Source: an uncultured bacterium | GTDB taxonomy: Bacteria; Bacillota; Clostridia; Lachnospirales; Lachnospiraceae | Length of the DNA: 53,081 nt | Assembly: GCA_947073545.1 (NCBI GenBank) | Contig: CAMTMP010000029.1 | Span: 1 to 53,081, forward strand | Reading direction: 5' to 3' | Part shown: positions 7,817-16,823 of the stretch, one piece after another | How positions within the stretch are numbered: position 1 is the first letter of the stretch | How the letters are laid out: each line of letters starts with the position of its first letter | Translations under genes and position numbers: made by a program | The notes under the pieces: generated by a model | Databases searched by the model: none | Told to the model about the DNA's origin: nothing | The model's input: only the letters and a program-made list of their open reading frames with translations

Positions 7817-9547
7817 CTACTCTCCGTCCGCATCTTCTCCGGCTGCCGTCTCCGTGCCGTCCGCTTCACTCTCCGTCTTCATCTGAACGGACACCTCCGC
7901 CCCTTCCCTGAGATTCGCGGACCAGCTTGTGATCAGCGTGTCCTCAGTGGTAAGACCCGAAAGCACCGTGATCGTATCCATATCAAAAATGCCTGTCTCC
8001 ACATCCTTGCGCTTCGCCGATCCGTTCTCAGCTACATAAACATAGGGCTGGCTGTCGTCATAGTACACCGCGTCATAAGGAATCAGCAGGGCATCCGCCT
8101 GACTGTATGTCTCCGCCGTCACCTTCACGCTGCTGCCGGTCAGCAGGCTTTCATCCGGCGTACTGACACAGGATTTGATCATAAACAGGCCGGTATTCTG
8201 GTCTACCATGCTGCCGATCTCCGTGACCGCCGCATCATAGAGTTTGCCGTTCCTGTCCACCTGTATTTTTTGTCCCACCCGCAGCGTGCCGCGTATGCCT
8301 TCGCTCACACCGAAAGTGACTGTCATCGTATTCTTATTGGAAATGACAAAAGCGGGCGACTGTGGGGAAGCAAAATCATGCTCTTTCACGTTCACCGCCT
8401 CGATCACACCGTCGATGGGCGCTGTCAGCGTATACATATCAAGCTGGTACTCCGCACTGTCTATCGCCACTTCAGCGCCTGCTGCGCCCACTTTGGCGCT
8501 GTTCACCTGCGCCGCCGCGGAATCCACGCCCAAAGCTGCCGTCCTTTTACTGATATCCTGCACTGCCTGCGTGTCAATATTGAGCTGCGCCTCCGTCAGA
8601 TTTTTCACAGTCTCGGTCTGTTCTTTGGTCTTATAAGTATCGGAAAGGGAATCCTCCAGTTTTTCTTTCCCCTCGTCTATGGATTCGATGCCGGCCTTCG
8701 CCTGCTCGTATGCCGCACTTGTCTGGGAAGCTGCGGACTGAGCGCCCTCATAGGCCGCTTTAGCTGCCGCAAGCTGTTCCTTGGCCTGCTTCAGCGCATA
8801 TTCGTAAGCCGCCTCATCCGGAAACTGTGCCTTCACTTCCTGCAGTTTTTCATAGTCCTGCGGCTCCAGAGCCGTCACTGCCGCCTGCGCTGCCTGATAC
8901 GCCGCCTGCGCCTGCTTCGCATATTCATTCGCCCTGCCTCTGGCTTTGTTCAGGTCATCCCTCTGATCCTTGGCGTCCTCCCGGTCTTCCTCCAACTGGT
9001 AAATCTGTTCGTTGATATCGTCTATCCCGTCATTGATCCCGTCAATCTGCATCTGCATCTGATACATGGTCAGATCCTTCTGCCTCTGGGTCTGCTCATT
9101 CTGCACATCGAGCTGCGCCACCGCACTGTCATACTGCGCCTGCGCGATCTCATATCCCACCTCGGCCGCCTGCACGCCCGCCGCCGCACTGTTATACTGT
9201 GCCTGCGCGCTGGCAAGCTGCAATTCCGCAGCCTCGGTATCTAGTTTACATAACTCCTGTCCCGCCGTCACCGTATCGCCAACGCTGATGCTGGTGTTTA
9301 ATACCTCCGCCGTCACCATGGGAATCACATAAACCGACTCTTCCGGGCTGACCGTCCCCACAAATTCATTTTTCAGCGTCAATGTCCCCACCGCGGGCGT
9401 CTGTGCTTCCACGGGAATCACATCGCTCAAAGCCTCCTCCTCCGGCACTGTTGTATCTGTGCATCCCGCAAGCAGCGTGACGGCACATGCCGCAGCGGTC
9501 AGAACCGAAACAGCTCTGCGCCCGGATGTTATGTATTGTCTTTTCAT
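7817..9547 (-). CDS. RND membrane-fusion (adaptor) lipoprotein with long coiled coil
   Basis: The 576-residue protein starts with a lipobox LLAGC (Cys29), so it is tethered outside the membrane. Residues 40-95 are the first half of a split biotinyl-lipoyl domain. Residues 95-330 are an Ala/Gln/Glu-rich coiled-coil hairpin, longer than in typical HlyD/AcrA adaptors. The second lipoyl half (YTLTAPIDGVIEAVNV) and beta-barrel domains follow, and the tail is acidic. It is the partner of the permease encoded 11 bp downstream. No outer-membrane channel gene is present, consistent with a one-membrane cell. The start is set by GGAGGAGACAGG directly before ATG. A weak promoter (TTTACT, 18 bp, TATTCT) may lie just upstream. 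Confidence 0.9.
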   Translation of the reverse strand: MKRQYITSGRRAVSVLTAAACAVTLLAGCTDTTVPEEEALSDVIPVEAQTPAVGTLTLKNEFVGTVSPEESVYVIPMVTAEVLNTSISVGDTVTAGQELCKLDTEAAELQLASAQAQYNSAAAGVQAAEVGYEIAQAQYDSAVAQLDVQNEQTQRQKDLTMYQMQMQIDGINDGIDDINEQIYQLEEDREDAKDQRDDLNKARGRANEYAKQAQAAYQAAQAAVTALEPQDYEKLQEVKAQFPDEAAYEYALKQAKEQLAAAKAAYEGAQSAASQTSAAYEQAKAGIESIDEGKEKLEDSLSDTYKTKEQTETVKNLTEAQLNIDTQAVQDISKRTAALGVDSAAAQVNSAKVGAAGAEVAIDSAEYQLDMYTLTAPIDGVIEAVNVKEHDFASPQSPAFVISNKNTMTVTFGVSEGIRGTLRVGQKIQVDRNGKLYDAAVTEIGSMVDQNTGLFMIKSCVSTPDESLLTGSSVKVTAETYSQADALLIPYDAVYYDDSQPYVYVAENGSAKRKDVETGIFDMDTITVLSGLTTEDTLITSWSANLREGAEVSVQMKTESEADGTETAAGEDADGE

Positions 9548-9660
9548 CCTGTCTCCTCCGAATCCTTTATCCCGATATCCGTTTTTTAGAATACATCCAT
9601 TTATCCGTAAAAGTAAAGTACATCATTCCATATTTAAGACTTTTTTTATCTTTCTTAAAT

Positions 9661-9701
9661 ATAAAAAAGTACCGGCCCCTGTTTCTAAGGAACCGGCACT
9701 T
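9661..9701 (-). terminator. Intrinsic terminator of the chemoreceptor-kinase operon
   Basis: On the minus strand AAGTGCCGGTTCC (9701-9689) pairs over 13 bp, with three G-U wobbles, with GGGGCCGGTACTT (9679-9667). A run of T follows (9666-9661). It begins 4 bp after the stop codon of the hybrid kinase. The wobbles are only pairs on the minus strand, which fixes the orientation. Confidence 0.88.
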
Positions 9702-9704
9702 CTT

Positions 9705-12695
9705 TTATGCGATCCTGTTTTGCTTCGTCAGCCACCTTGCCAGCATACGCTGAAGCTGATCGATATCCAGCGGCTTCGACATATGTTCATTCATGCCGCA
9801 GGCTTTCGACTGCTGTATGTCCTCCAAAAAGGCGTTCGCCGTCATCGCCACAATGGGAACCTTTCTGGCATCCTCCCGCTCCATGGCACGCAGCGCCGTT
9901 GTCGCCTCATACCCGTTCATCACCGGCATCTGTAAATCCATGAGAATCAGATCGTAGTATCCTTCTTCGGAAGCAAGCACCATATCTACGGCTTCCTTTC
10001 CGTTTTCCGCCGTCTCAATCATTGCACCCGTCATGGAGAGAATTTCTGTGGCAATTTCCCTGTTCAGGTCATTATCCTCCACCACAAGAATCCGTTTATC
10101 GGAATAATCCGCCTTCTCGATCTGCTCAAGCGTGTCTTCCACCGGCTTAACTACCTCTTTCGGAATAAAATTGCGAAATGCCGTTAACAGTCTGGTCTTA
10201 TCAAACGGTTTCCTGATAAATGCGTTTACGCCTGCCAGCCGTGCTTCCCCTTCAATGTCCACCCATTCGTGAGCGGAAACGAGTATGAGCGGAATTTCCA
10301 CGCCTTCTTGTTTGCGTATCGCCTTCGCCGTCTCCATGCCGTTCATACCCGGCATATTCACATCCAATAGAATGGCAAAAACATCTTCCCCTCTCCGCCG
10401 TTTTTCCTTCATATATTTTAACGCTTCTTCTCCGGACTGCACCCACTCACCGCGCATCCCCAGATTGCTTAAAAGAACATTGGTTGTCTCTCCCGCAAAA
10501 GGCGAGTCATCCACCACCAAAACCGTTCTTCCCGCAAGGTCTTCCCTGTTCACCACGCCCGGCACCTGATACTTTAATGGTACGGTAATCGTCACAATCG
10601 TGCCGATCCCCAGCTCACTCTCTATCAGGATATCTCCGCCCATCATCTGGATGATATTCCTGCTGATGGTCATACCGAGTCCGGTACCCTGGATCTTGCT
10701 GGTACGTACATCATCCGCCCGCTCAAAAGGATCATAAATATGCTCTAAAAACTCCTCTGTCATGCCGATGCCATTATCCTTAAATATGAACTCGTAACAT
10801 CCGACATGCTCCTGATGCGAGGGTTTTTCCGTAATTTCTATACTGATTGCCCCTCCCTCTCCGGTATATTTGATCGAATTGCTTATCACATTCGCAAAAA
10901 TCTGCTGCAGCCTTCTCGCATCTCCCCGCACGTTGGTATTCTGAACGCCATGGGCGCGAAATACGATCTTCTGCTTCTTTTCCCGTGCTGCGTCAGAAAG
11001 CATATTTACCATGCTGTCTATAATATTCAGAAGGTTAAACTCCTCCTCGTTCAGAGTCAGCGCACCCGACTCAATCCTGCTCATATCGAGCACCTCGTTT
11101 ATGAGCGAGAGCAGGTGTTTGCTCGCGGCGGAAACCTTCGCTAGACATTCTTCCATCCCGTCAGGATCGTGAAGCTTGGTGCCAGCGATAGCCGTCATAC
11201 CAATAATCGCGTTCATGGGGGTCCTGATATCATGGGACATCTTAGAAAGGAAATCCATCTTGGCACAGTTTGCCCGATCTGCCGCCTCATAAGCGTCCAA
11301 CAGCGCTTTCTTCGTCTCTCTGTCCTTTGCGCGGATATCCGTGATATCCTTGGCATTGTTGAGAGCCAGTATGTCATCGCTGATGCCGTCCTTCGTGAGC
11401 AGAATGGTATGCCTTAAGACTATGGGCTGTTCGTCTGTCCCGGAAGTCTCAATTTCCATGATCAGCTCGTTTTCTCCTCGCTCATAGGCTTCTAACAAGT
11501 GCCTTGTGTTTATGGTCTGTACAAAAACTTCCCTGTCCTCCGGGAATACCCGTTCCTTCCCCCAGCGCAGGAAAAAATCGTCCGCATTGCAAGGCACCTG
11601 CATGCCCATCCTAGCCAACACCGGCTCCATTTCCCCGTTTACGAGCTCATAGAACTCTTCCTCTATCAGGTTCTTCGTTACATTTACATTGAACACCAAA
11701 ACCGCCTCGGACACGATCGCCTGCCGATACTGTTCCTCTACGCTCAGCGCACGGCGCAGCTTCTGGTTCGACTCCCGGATCTTCGCATTCGCCTCCTCCA
11801 GTTCCTTTTTGGCCTGAAACAGTTCCGCGTTTTTCCGCAGCATTTGATCCGTCATCTCTGTCTCTTTGGCCTTTTCCTCCGTGATATTTTTTACATACCA
11901 CATCAACCTGGCATTTTCTTCACTGAAATTTTCCACCGGCACCAGATCGGTCCGCACCCATTTCCACTCGCCTTCCACCAGACGCAGATAGCTGAAATGA
12001 ATGGGTGAAGCATCATCCAGAAATACTCTTTTCAGGTTTTCTGCCGACATAACATTGGCAAAGCTGACCCGGTCTTTTTCCTCCACATGGTTCTGCGCGC
12101 AGGAAGCGATGGTCATTCTGTAGTCACCGTTTAACCGCTCTACCTCCATCGCTTCGCTCTCCACAAATTTCAGATCCACAACGGTATTCTTGTTCAGATT
12201 CACCTCACTGATTCTGAAGTAGCTGTCCCGCAGCATCCGAAACGCCTCATTGGACAACTGGCTGTCCCTGCGCTCCTCATCAATCAGCCTGACCGCACTG
12301 ATCCAGATTCTTCTGCCATCGTCCGCGACAGACTCCATTCTGATCTCACGAACCCACACCGGCTCACCCTTGCCGTTTACGATGCGGTATTCCCTGTTTT
12401 CCTCCTCCCCTGGAAGAAAAGCCTCCGTGAATATTTTCCGATCCGGCTCATAGACAGCCTGCAGAAAGCTGCCGTCTGTTTTTTCCATGAACGCTTCAAA
12501 GGTCATCCCTATATTGTTGAGTGCAAAAGAGCTGATAAAACAGACCGGATATCCCTCCTCGTAAAATCCGCCGACCACACCGACCGCCACATTTTTACCG
12601 AGCAGCTCTATAATCCTGTCCTGATTTTCATCAGAAAGACTCTGTTCCCCCGCAGTAAGAAATAATTCCTCCTTATAAAACCAGCGCTTAGACAT
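9705..12695 (-). CDS. Soluble hybrid histidine kinase with PAS-like sensors and two receiver domains
   Basis: The 996-residue protein has no membrane segment or signal peptide. Order: PAS-like domain (about 35-140), second PAS-like domain (about 160-275), coiled coil (275-325), third PAS-like region (325-455), HisKA with H488 in FLSKMSHDIRTPMNAIIG, HATPase_c with N-box near 602 and GTGLGMTIS near 670, REC1 (about 724-840, phospho-acceptor D778 in LLDVNMPGMNG), and REC2 (about 868-980, D920 in LMDLQMPVMNG). No HPt domain is fused. The start at 12695 is chosen because GGGAGG lies 8 nt upstream; a GTG at 12755 in the same frame has no such site. It is the last gene of the operon, 61 bp after the OmpR-type regulator. 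Confidence 0.92.
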   Translation of the reverse strand: MSKRWFYKEELFLTAGEQSLSDENQDRIIELLGKNVAVGVVGGFYEEGYPVCFISSFALNNIGMTFEAFMEKTDGSFLQAVYEPDRKIFTEAFLPGEEENREYRIVNGKGEPVWVREIRMESVADDGRRIWISAVRLIDEERRDSQLSNEAFRMLRDSYFRISEVNLNKNTVVDLKFVESEAMEVERLNGDYRMTIASCAQNHVEEKDRVSFANVMSAENLKRVFLDDASPIHFSYLRLVEGEWKWVRTDLVPVENFSEENARLMWYVKNITEEKAKETEMTDQMLRKNAELFQAKKELEEANAKIRESNQKLRRALSVEEQYRQAIVSEAVLVFNVNVTKNLIEEEFYELVNGEMEPVLARMGMQVPCNADDFFLRWGKERVFPEDREVFVQTINTRHLLEAYERGENELIMEIETSGTDEQPIVLRHTILLTKDGISDDILALNNAKDITDIRAKDRETKKALLDAYEAADRANCAKMDFLSKMSHDIRTPMNAIIGMTAIAGTKLHDPDGMEECLAKVSAASKHLLSLINEVLDMSRIESGALTLNEEEFNLLNIIDSMVNMLSDAAREKKQKIVFRAHGVQNTNVRGDARRLQQIFANVISNSIKYTGEGGAISIEITEKPSHQEHVGCYEFIFKDNGIGMTEEFLEHIYDPFERADDVRTSKIQGTGLGMTISRNIIQMMGGDILIESELGIGTIVTITVPLKYQVPGVVNREDLAGRTVLVVDDSPFAGETTNVLLSNLGMRGEWVQSGEEALKYMKEKRRRGEDVFAILLDVNMPGMNGMETAKAIRKQEGVEIPLILVSAHEWVDIEGEARLAGVNAFIRKPFDKTRLLTAFRNFIPKEVVKPVEDTLEQIEKADYSDKRILVVEDNDLNREIATEILSMTGAMIETAENGKEAVDMVLASEEGYYDLILMDLQMPVMNGYEATTALRAMEREDARKVPIVAMTANAFLEDIQQSKACGMNEHMSKPLDIDQLQRMLARWLTKQNRIA

Positions 12696-12756
12696 TTCCA
12701 ACCTCCCAATGACTTTTTTCGACATTCCGGACTTGACGCCCTGCCCTGCTGCCACT

Positions 12757-13434
12757 TTATTCCACCTCGAATTTATATCCCATACCCCAGATCGTTTTGA
12801 TCAGCTCGCCTTTCTCTCCCATCTTGCTGCGCAGCTTTTTCACATGGGTATCAATGGTTCTCGCATCGCCAAAATAATCGTAATTCCATACGCTGTTTAA
12901 AATCTTTTCCCGGGAAAGGGCAATCCCCTTATTTTCCATAAAATAAGCGAGCAGTTCAAACTCCTTGTAGCTTAGATCAATCGAGCTTCCATCCACCGTC
13001 ACGCTGTGCGCCTGCTTGTCAAGACGGATACCTCCCGCCTCCACGATCATCTCCGCAGCAGCCTGCCCGGTTCTTCGAAGGATCGCCTCCACCCGCGCCA
13101 CAAGAATTTTCGGGCTGAAGGGTTTGGAAATATATTCATCCACCCCAAGCTCAAAGCCCAAAAGCTCATCCCGCTCGTCAGACTTGGCCGTGAGCATGAT
13201 AATAGGAACCTTGGAGTATGCGCGAATTTCCCGGCAGACCTGCCATCCATCCATCTTTGGCATCATCACGTCCAAGATCACCAAGTCCATATCGTTTTTC
13301 TGAAAAAAGAGGTCGAGCGCCTCCTCTCCGTCAGCCGCCTCCACGACCTCATAACTATTTTTCACCAGAAAATCCCGAACCAGCTTACGCATACGGCTCT
13401 CATCGTCCACCACAAGGATCTTCGACTTATCCAT
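12757..13434 (-). CDS. OmpR/PhoB-family response regulator
   Basis: The 225-residue protein has an N-terminal receiver domain, with acidic pair D10-D11, phospho-acceptor D55 in ILDVMMPKMDG, and a conserved Thr/Lys switch in IIMLTAKSD and ISKPFSP. A C-terminal winged helix follows, with the family signature YKEFELLAYF and DARTIDTHVKKLRSKMG. It binds DNA and controls transcription when phosphorylated. ATG at 13434 gives the usual MxKxKILVVDDE beginning and has GAGAGG 11 nt upstream. An alternative GTG at 13461 overlaps the stop of the previous gene as GTGA, which would be translational coupling. The neighbouring hybrid kinase is an unusual partner; the orphan sensor kinase at 1476 is another candidate. 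Confidence 0.92.
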   Translation of the reverse strand: MDKSKILVVDDESRMRKLVRDFLVKNSYEVVEAADGEEALDLFFQKNDMDLVILDVMMPKMDGWQVCREIRAYSKVPIIMLTAKSDERDELLGFELGVDEYISKPFSPKILVARVEAILRRTGQAAAEMIVEAGGIRLDKQAHSVTVDGSSIDLSYKEFELLAYFMENKGIALSREKILNSVWNYDYFGDARTIDTHVKKLRSKMGEKGELIKTIWGMGYKFEVE

Positions 13435-13457
13435 ATACCGCCATTCCTCTCTTCCTG

Positions 13458-14024
13458 TCACTGTTCATTTAACTTATCTGTTTCCAGTTTGCGCTGCGCC
13501 TCCCGGACGGCCTGCTCCCGCCTGGAAAGCTCCTGCTCCCACTCCGAGTACTCATTCACTACGGCATGCCTGTAATTCACAATGTTAGGCGTTTCGCTGT
13601 TCCATGCAATCATCAGCATCGCCGCCACAAGAAAAACCAGCACTACATTAATCAGCACAGAAGTCACGAACCGTCCCTGATATTCCGGGTGCCTCTTCGC
13701 AACGCTCATTCTGATCGAGCGGCTGTTCGCCGTCTTATTGCTGAACGTCCCCCGAAGCGGCACCGGCTGTACCTTATCCGCCGGCACGCCCCATTTTATC
13801 ATTTCTCTCTGCATCTTCTGCAGATAGCTTAAACCAATGGGCGTCAGAAACACCTGGTTCTCCACCGCCCGGTTATAGACGAGAAGTACGTTCTGGGGCT
13901 TGCGGTAGTCGAGCCGCTGCTCCAAATTTTCCACCTTTTTTATTTCCATTCTGGCCGTCTCCGCATCCGCTATCGTGGCGAAACGGTAGCCACCGACAAC
14001 CAGATCTTCCTCATGCTTTTCCAT
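13458..14024 (-). CDS. Uncharacterised single-pass membrane protein with C-terminal coiled coil
   Basis: The 188-residue protein is not recognised. The first 115 residues are soluble and mixed alpha/beta; they contain a Tyr-rich segment (NVLLVYNRAVENQVFLTPIG). A single TM helix follows (about 119-141, VTSVLINVVLVFLVAAMLMIAW), then a C-terminal charged coiled coil (150-188). GGAGAG lies 5 nt before the ATG at 14024. The gene sits between the chemoreceptor (22 bp upstream) and the response regulator (contiguous downstream), so it may help couple receptor to kinase or regulator. That is inference from position only. Confidence 0.8.
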   Translation of the reverse strand: MEKHEEDLVVGGYRFATIADAETARMEIKKVENLEQRLDYRKPQNVLLVYNRAVENQVFLTPIGLSYLQKMQREMIKWGVPADKVQPVPLRGTFSNKTANSRSIRMSVAKRHPEYQGRFVTSVLINVVLVFLVAAMLMIAWNSETPNIVNYRHAVVNEYSEWEQELSRREQAVREAQRKLETDKLNEQ

Positions 14025-14046
14025 ACACACTCTCCGTGGCCATACG

Positions 14047-15771
14047 TCAGATTTTGAAGATACTCATGCTCTGCTCCAGATGCTCCGCCACCTCCTTGAG
14101 CTTCGTTGCATTTTCGGAAATGCTGTATACGATAGTGCTCACTTCTGTGACGGAAGCGGAAGTCTCCTCCGTGCTCGCCGCATTTTCCTCTGCGATAGCC
14201 GTCAGATTCTGTACCACATCCACCACATTCACTCTGGCCGAATCCATCCGCCTTGTCTTATCCGCAATTTGATTCACACCCTCAAGGGACTGGGTAATGC
14301 CCTGCCTTACCTGTAAAAAGCGCTCATTTGTCCGATCCACGCTCTCACTCTGGCTCTCCATGATCTTCTTCACGCTCTCCATCGTCGCCACGGACTTCTG
14401 GGAATCCTCAATCAGAGAATCTATGATATTCTCAATCTGTCTGGCGGATTCATTGGACTGCTCCGCCAGCTTCTGGATCTGGCTTGCCACCACCGCAAAG
14501 CCTCTGCCCTGCTCGCCGGCTCTGGCCGCCTCTATGCTGGCGTTCAAGGACAACAGATTCGTCTCCTCCGCAATGGACGTGATCAGTGATGTCGCCTCTC
14601 TGATCTTCATAGCGGATTCATTCGTGTTATTGGTCTGCTCATAAATCACGTCGATGGCCTCTCTGGCCTGACCGTTAATCTTCTCAAGGTTCTGCAGCGT
14701 CTCAAAAGCTTCGTCGCCGGACATTCTCATATCATTGGCATTATCGGTCAGTTCCTCCACCTGCCTGGTAGTCTCCTCCACCATACTGCCCATCAAAATC
14801 ACGTTCTCCGTGGCCTTCTGCGTCTCATCCGCCTGAGAGGACGCGCCGTCGGATATTTCCGAAACCGCCTTCTCCACCTGTTCCACCGTGATCGCCGTCT
14901 CAGAGGCATTGCTGTTTAGCACATCGGAAGCCTCAAACAGCATTTCGCTCTGGCCGCGCAGGTCCGTCACCACATCCACGAGCTGTCTCCGAAGCTCCGC
15001 CACTGCCCGGCTCATCTGCCCCGTCTCATCCGAACGCGCCGTCAGCTTCTCCTGCCCCTCAATCTCAGAGAAGTCCATATGCGCCAACTTTCCCACCACA
15101 CCTGTCACCGTAATGATAGGCTTTATAATCCTGCTTACAAAGAAAAATCCGATAATACTGGCAAGGATAACCATAACAACCGTGCAGCATGTTCCCGTAA
15201 TCGTAACCCGGTGCACGGTGCTCATCAGTTCGTCCTGATCCACCGCGATTACCAGTATACAATGTCCTCTCTCCGTCACATAATAAGCTGCGTACTTCAC
15301 GGAACCGTTAAACGTATACTCTACAACATTCGGCTCGGGAACCACACCTGTAGCGATCTCCGCCGCTACGGCATTCACCACCTCATTCTCTACCGGCTGC
15401 CCGACTTTGTCCTTGGTCGGATGGTAGAGCATCGTTCCGTCCGACGACACCAGATAGGCATAACTCGATTCCACACCTTTCAACCCGACCTCCCCAAGAG
15501 AATCCACCAGATTGTTATAGTGTGTCGCCGTATTATATCCCTTCTGTTCAATCTCCGACTGCATTTTTTCACCGTAGGCCAGCGCCAGATCATAGAGATA
15601 TGTCTGGTTGAGATTCATCAGCGGAATCCGCAGATTCCTGATCAGCACAACCGAAAGGCATACCGCCAAAATAACCATAGCCAGCACCATAACCCCGACA
15701 ATCTTCGTCCGCAGGGAATTCAGAACATTCCCCTTATCCCCGCTTTTCATACCCCTTTTTTCTTCCGCCAT
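14047..15771 (-). CDS. Methyl-accepting chemotaxis protein with sCache-like sensor
   Basis: The 574-residue receptor has TM helices at about 25-47 and 197-220 flanking a 150-residue extracellular sensor with Cache features ([25 protein letters not shown]). HAMP follows (221-275), then a signalling coiled-coil domain with the conserved tip [20 protein letters not shown] and GRGFAVVA, which binds CheA and CheW. No che genes are in the window; the next genes are a regulator and a hybrid kinase. The ATG at 15771 is chosen because GAGAGGA lies 7 nt upstream; the frame stays open a further 37 codons without a better site. It is the first gene of the operon. Confidence 0.92.
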   Translation of the reverse strand: MAEEKRGMKSGDKGNVLNSLRTKIVGVMVLAMVILAVCLSVVLIRNLRIPLMNLNQTYLYDLALAYGEKMQSEIEQKGYNTATHYNNLVDSLGEVGLKGVESSYAYLVSSDGTMLYHPTKDKVGQPVENEVVNAVAAEIATGVVPEPNVVEYTFNGSVKYAAYYVTERGHCILVIAVDQDELMSTVHRVTITGTCCTVVMVILASIIGFFFVSRIIKPIITVTGVVGKLAHMDFSEIEGQEKLTARSDETGQMSRAVAELRRQLVDVVTDLRGQSEMLFEASDVLNSNASETAITVEQVEKAVSEISDGASSQADETQKATENVILMGSMVEETTRQVEELTDNANDMRMSGDEAFETLQNLEKINGQAREAIDVIYEQTNNTNESAMKIREATSLITSIAEETNLLSLNASIEAARAGEQGRGFAVVASQIQKLAEQSNESARQIENIIDSLIEDSQKSVATMESVKKIMESQSESVDRTNERFLQVRQGITQSLEGVNQIADKTRRMDSARVNVVDVVQNLTAIAEENAASTEETSASVTEVSTIVYSISENATKLKEVAEHLEQSMSIFKI

Positions 15772-15817
15772 TATACATCCTCTCTCCCCTTGGTAAAAGT
15801 TCACCATATTTCTTCTT

Positions 15818-15846
15818 ATTTTACCGCCAAATGGTAACGATGTCCA
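15818..15846 (-). promoter_or_regulatory. Promoter of the chemoreceptor operon
   Basis: Minus strand: TGGACA (15846-15841), 17-bp spacer, TAAAAT (15823-15818), 47 bp before the receptor start codon. Confidence 0.65.
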
Positions 15847-15880
15847 GCGAATTGTGAACATGAACACCAGAAAGCGTACC

Positions 15881-15930
15881 AAAAAGAAAAGTTCCTAAAA
15901 GCCTGCATGGCAAGCATTTTAAGAACTTTT
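15881..15930 (-). terminator. tmRNA terminator
   Basis: On the minus strand AAAAGTTCTTAAAA pairs with TTTTAGGAACTTTT (one central mismatch), and TTTTCTTTTT follows. It begins about 6 nt after the tmRNA 3' end. Confidence 0.85.
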
Positions 15931-15935
15931 CCGAG

Positions 15936-16282
15936 TGGACCAGACGGGAGTCGAACCCGTGTCCAAAAGCCCATTCCCTGTCCTTCTACTATCATAGTCA
16001 CTCATTTCGGATCACTCCTCGTTCCCTCCTCCACAAGGAGAGCGACACCCCCATGGATTCAGTAGCCTCTGATACGCCCGCAGGTAAGAGGCGTCCCCTG
16101 CGTCGTTTCCTACATAGTCGATGCCCGGATCTTAATGTGTAGGTGCACTAAGGCGGACAGCTGCCATTAGGCAGCGTATGCTAAATTATCTTCAGCGTTT
16201 GTGTTTAAGTTTGCGATTTGACGCATCAGCCTGCGGATAGCTTCTCCAGCTGCAAGACCCCTGTCGAAACCTTGACTGGCCC
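15936..16282 (-). ncRNA. ssrA: Transfer-messenger RNA (tmRNA)
   Basis: The 347-nt gene frees stalled ribosomes and tags the unfinished protein for degradation. The 5' end GGGCCAG (16282-16276) pairs with CUGGUCC near the 3' end (15943-15937), closing a 7-bp acceptor stem with one G-U pair. The T-arm sequence GGGTTCGACTCCCG is intact. The tag reading frame (16214-16170, stop at 16169-16167) encodes ANLNTNAEDNLAYAA, ending in the standard LAYAA degron. The base after the acceptor stem is the discriminator A, followed by CTC, so the 3' CCA is not encoded and must be added enzymatically. It has its own promoter and lies next to smpB, its protein partner. Confidence 0.96.
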
Positions 16283-16302
16283 TAATTTGTTTTACTACTG
16301 AC

Positions 16303-16331
16303 AGTATATCATTATTCTTTGTACTATGCAA
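16303..16331 (-). promoter_or_regulatory. tmRNA promoter
   Basis: Minus strand: TTGCAT (16331-16326), 17-bp spacer, TATACT (16308-16303). The -35 box abuts the smpB stop codon, so ssrA can be transcribed independently of the secG-rnr-smpB operon. The predicted start near 16296 leaves a short 5' extension for RNase P to remove. Confidence 0.85.
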
Positions 16332-16332
16332 T

Positions 16333-16797
16333 CTACAGGTTTTTGATTTTAAATTCTCTCTCATGTTCCCTGCGCAGATCCTTTTTCGCGATATCCTGCC
16401 GCTTGTCGTAGAGCTTTTTACCTTTGGCAAGCCCAATCTCTATCTTTGCCCTGCCATCCTTAAAATAGACCTGCAGGGGAACGACTGTATAGCCCTGCTC
16501 CGCCATTCTTCCCGCAAGTTTTCGGATTTCAAACTTATGCATCAGCAGTTTCCTTGTGCGCAGCGGGTCTTTGTTGAATATATTTCCCTTCTCGTAGGGG
16601 CTCACATTCATGCCGTAAACAAAGGCTTCTCCATTTTCAATCCGCACGAACGCCTCCTTGATGCTGCACTTGCCCATGCGCAGGGACTTCACTTCCGTGC
16701 CGTGGAGCGCAAGGCCCGCCTCGTATTTCTCTTCTATGAAGTAATCATGGTAAGCCTTTTTATTGTTTGCCACCAGCTTCATGGCCTCCTTCGCCAT
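16333..16797 (-). CDS. smpB: SsrA-binding protein SmpB
   Basis: The 154-residue protein is the usual SmpB length. It binds tmRNA and carries it into the ribosome. The beta-barrel core shows the family segments [20 protein letters not shown] and [20 protein letters not shown]. The basic C-terminal tail ([20 protein letters not shown]) follows the pattern that reaches into the empty mRNA channel. The gene sits between rnr and ssrA in the order typical of Firmicutes. Confidence 0.97.
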   Translation of the reverse strand: MAKEAMKLVANNKKAYHDYFIEEKYEAGLALHGTEVKSLRMGKCSIKEAFVRIENGEAFVYGMNVSPYEKGNIFNKDPLRTRKLLMHKFEIRKLAGRMAEQGYTVVPLQVYFKDGRAKIEIGLAKGKKLYDKRQDIAKKDLRREHEREFKIKNL

Positions 16798-16823
16798 AGT
16801 CTCTCCTCCCTTTGATTTGTCTG

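Noticed and set aside
7793..9244. 483-codon plus-strand frame opposite the adaptor lipoprotein
   Set aside because: The minus-strand gene has a lipobox, lipoyl and coiled-coil signatures. The opposite frame is a by-product of codon bias and has His/Arg/Leu-rich noise composition.
12696..12755. Upstream GTG start for the hybrid kinase
   Set aside because: No ribosome-binding site; the ATG at 12695 has GGGAGG at ideal spacing and the extra residues look non-coding.
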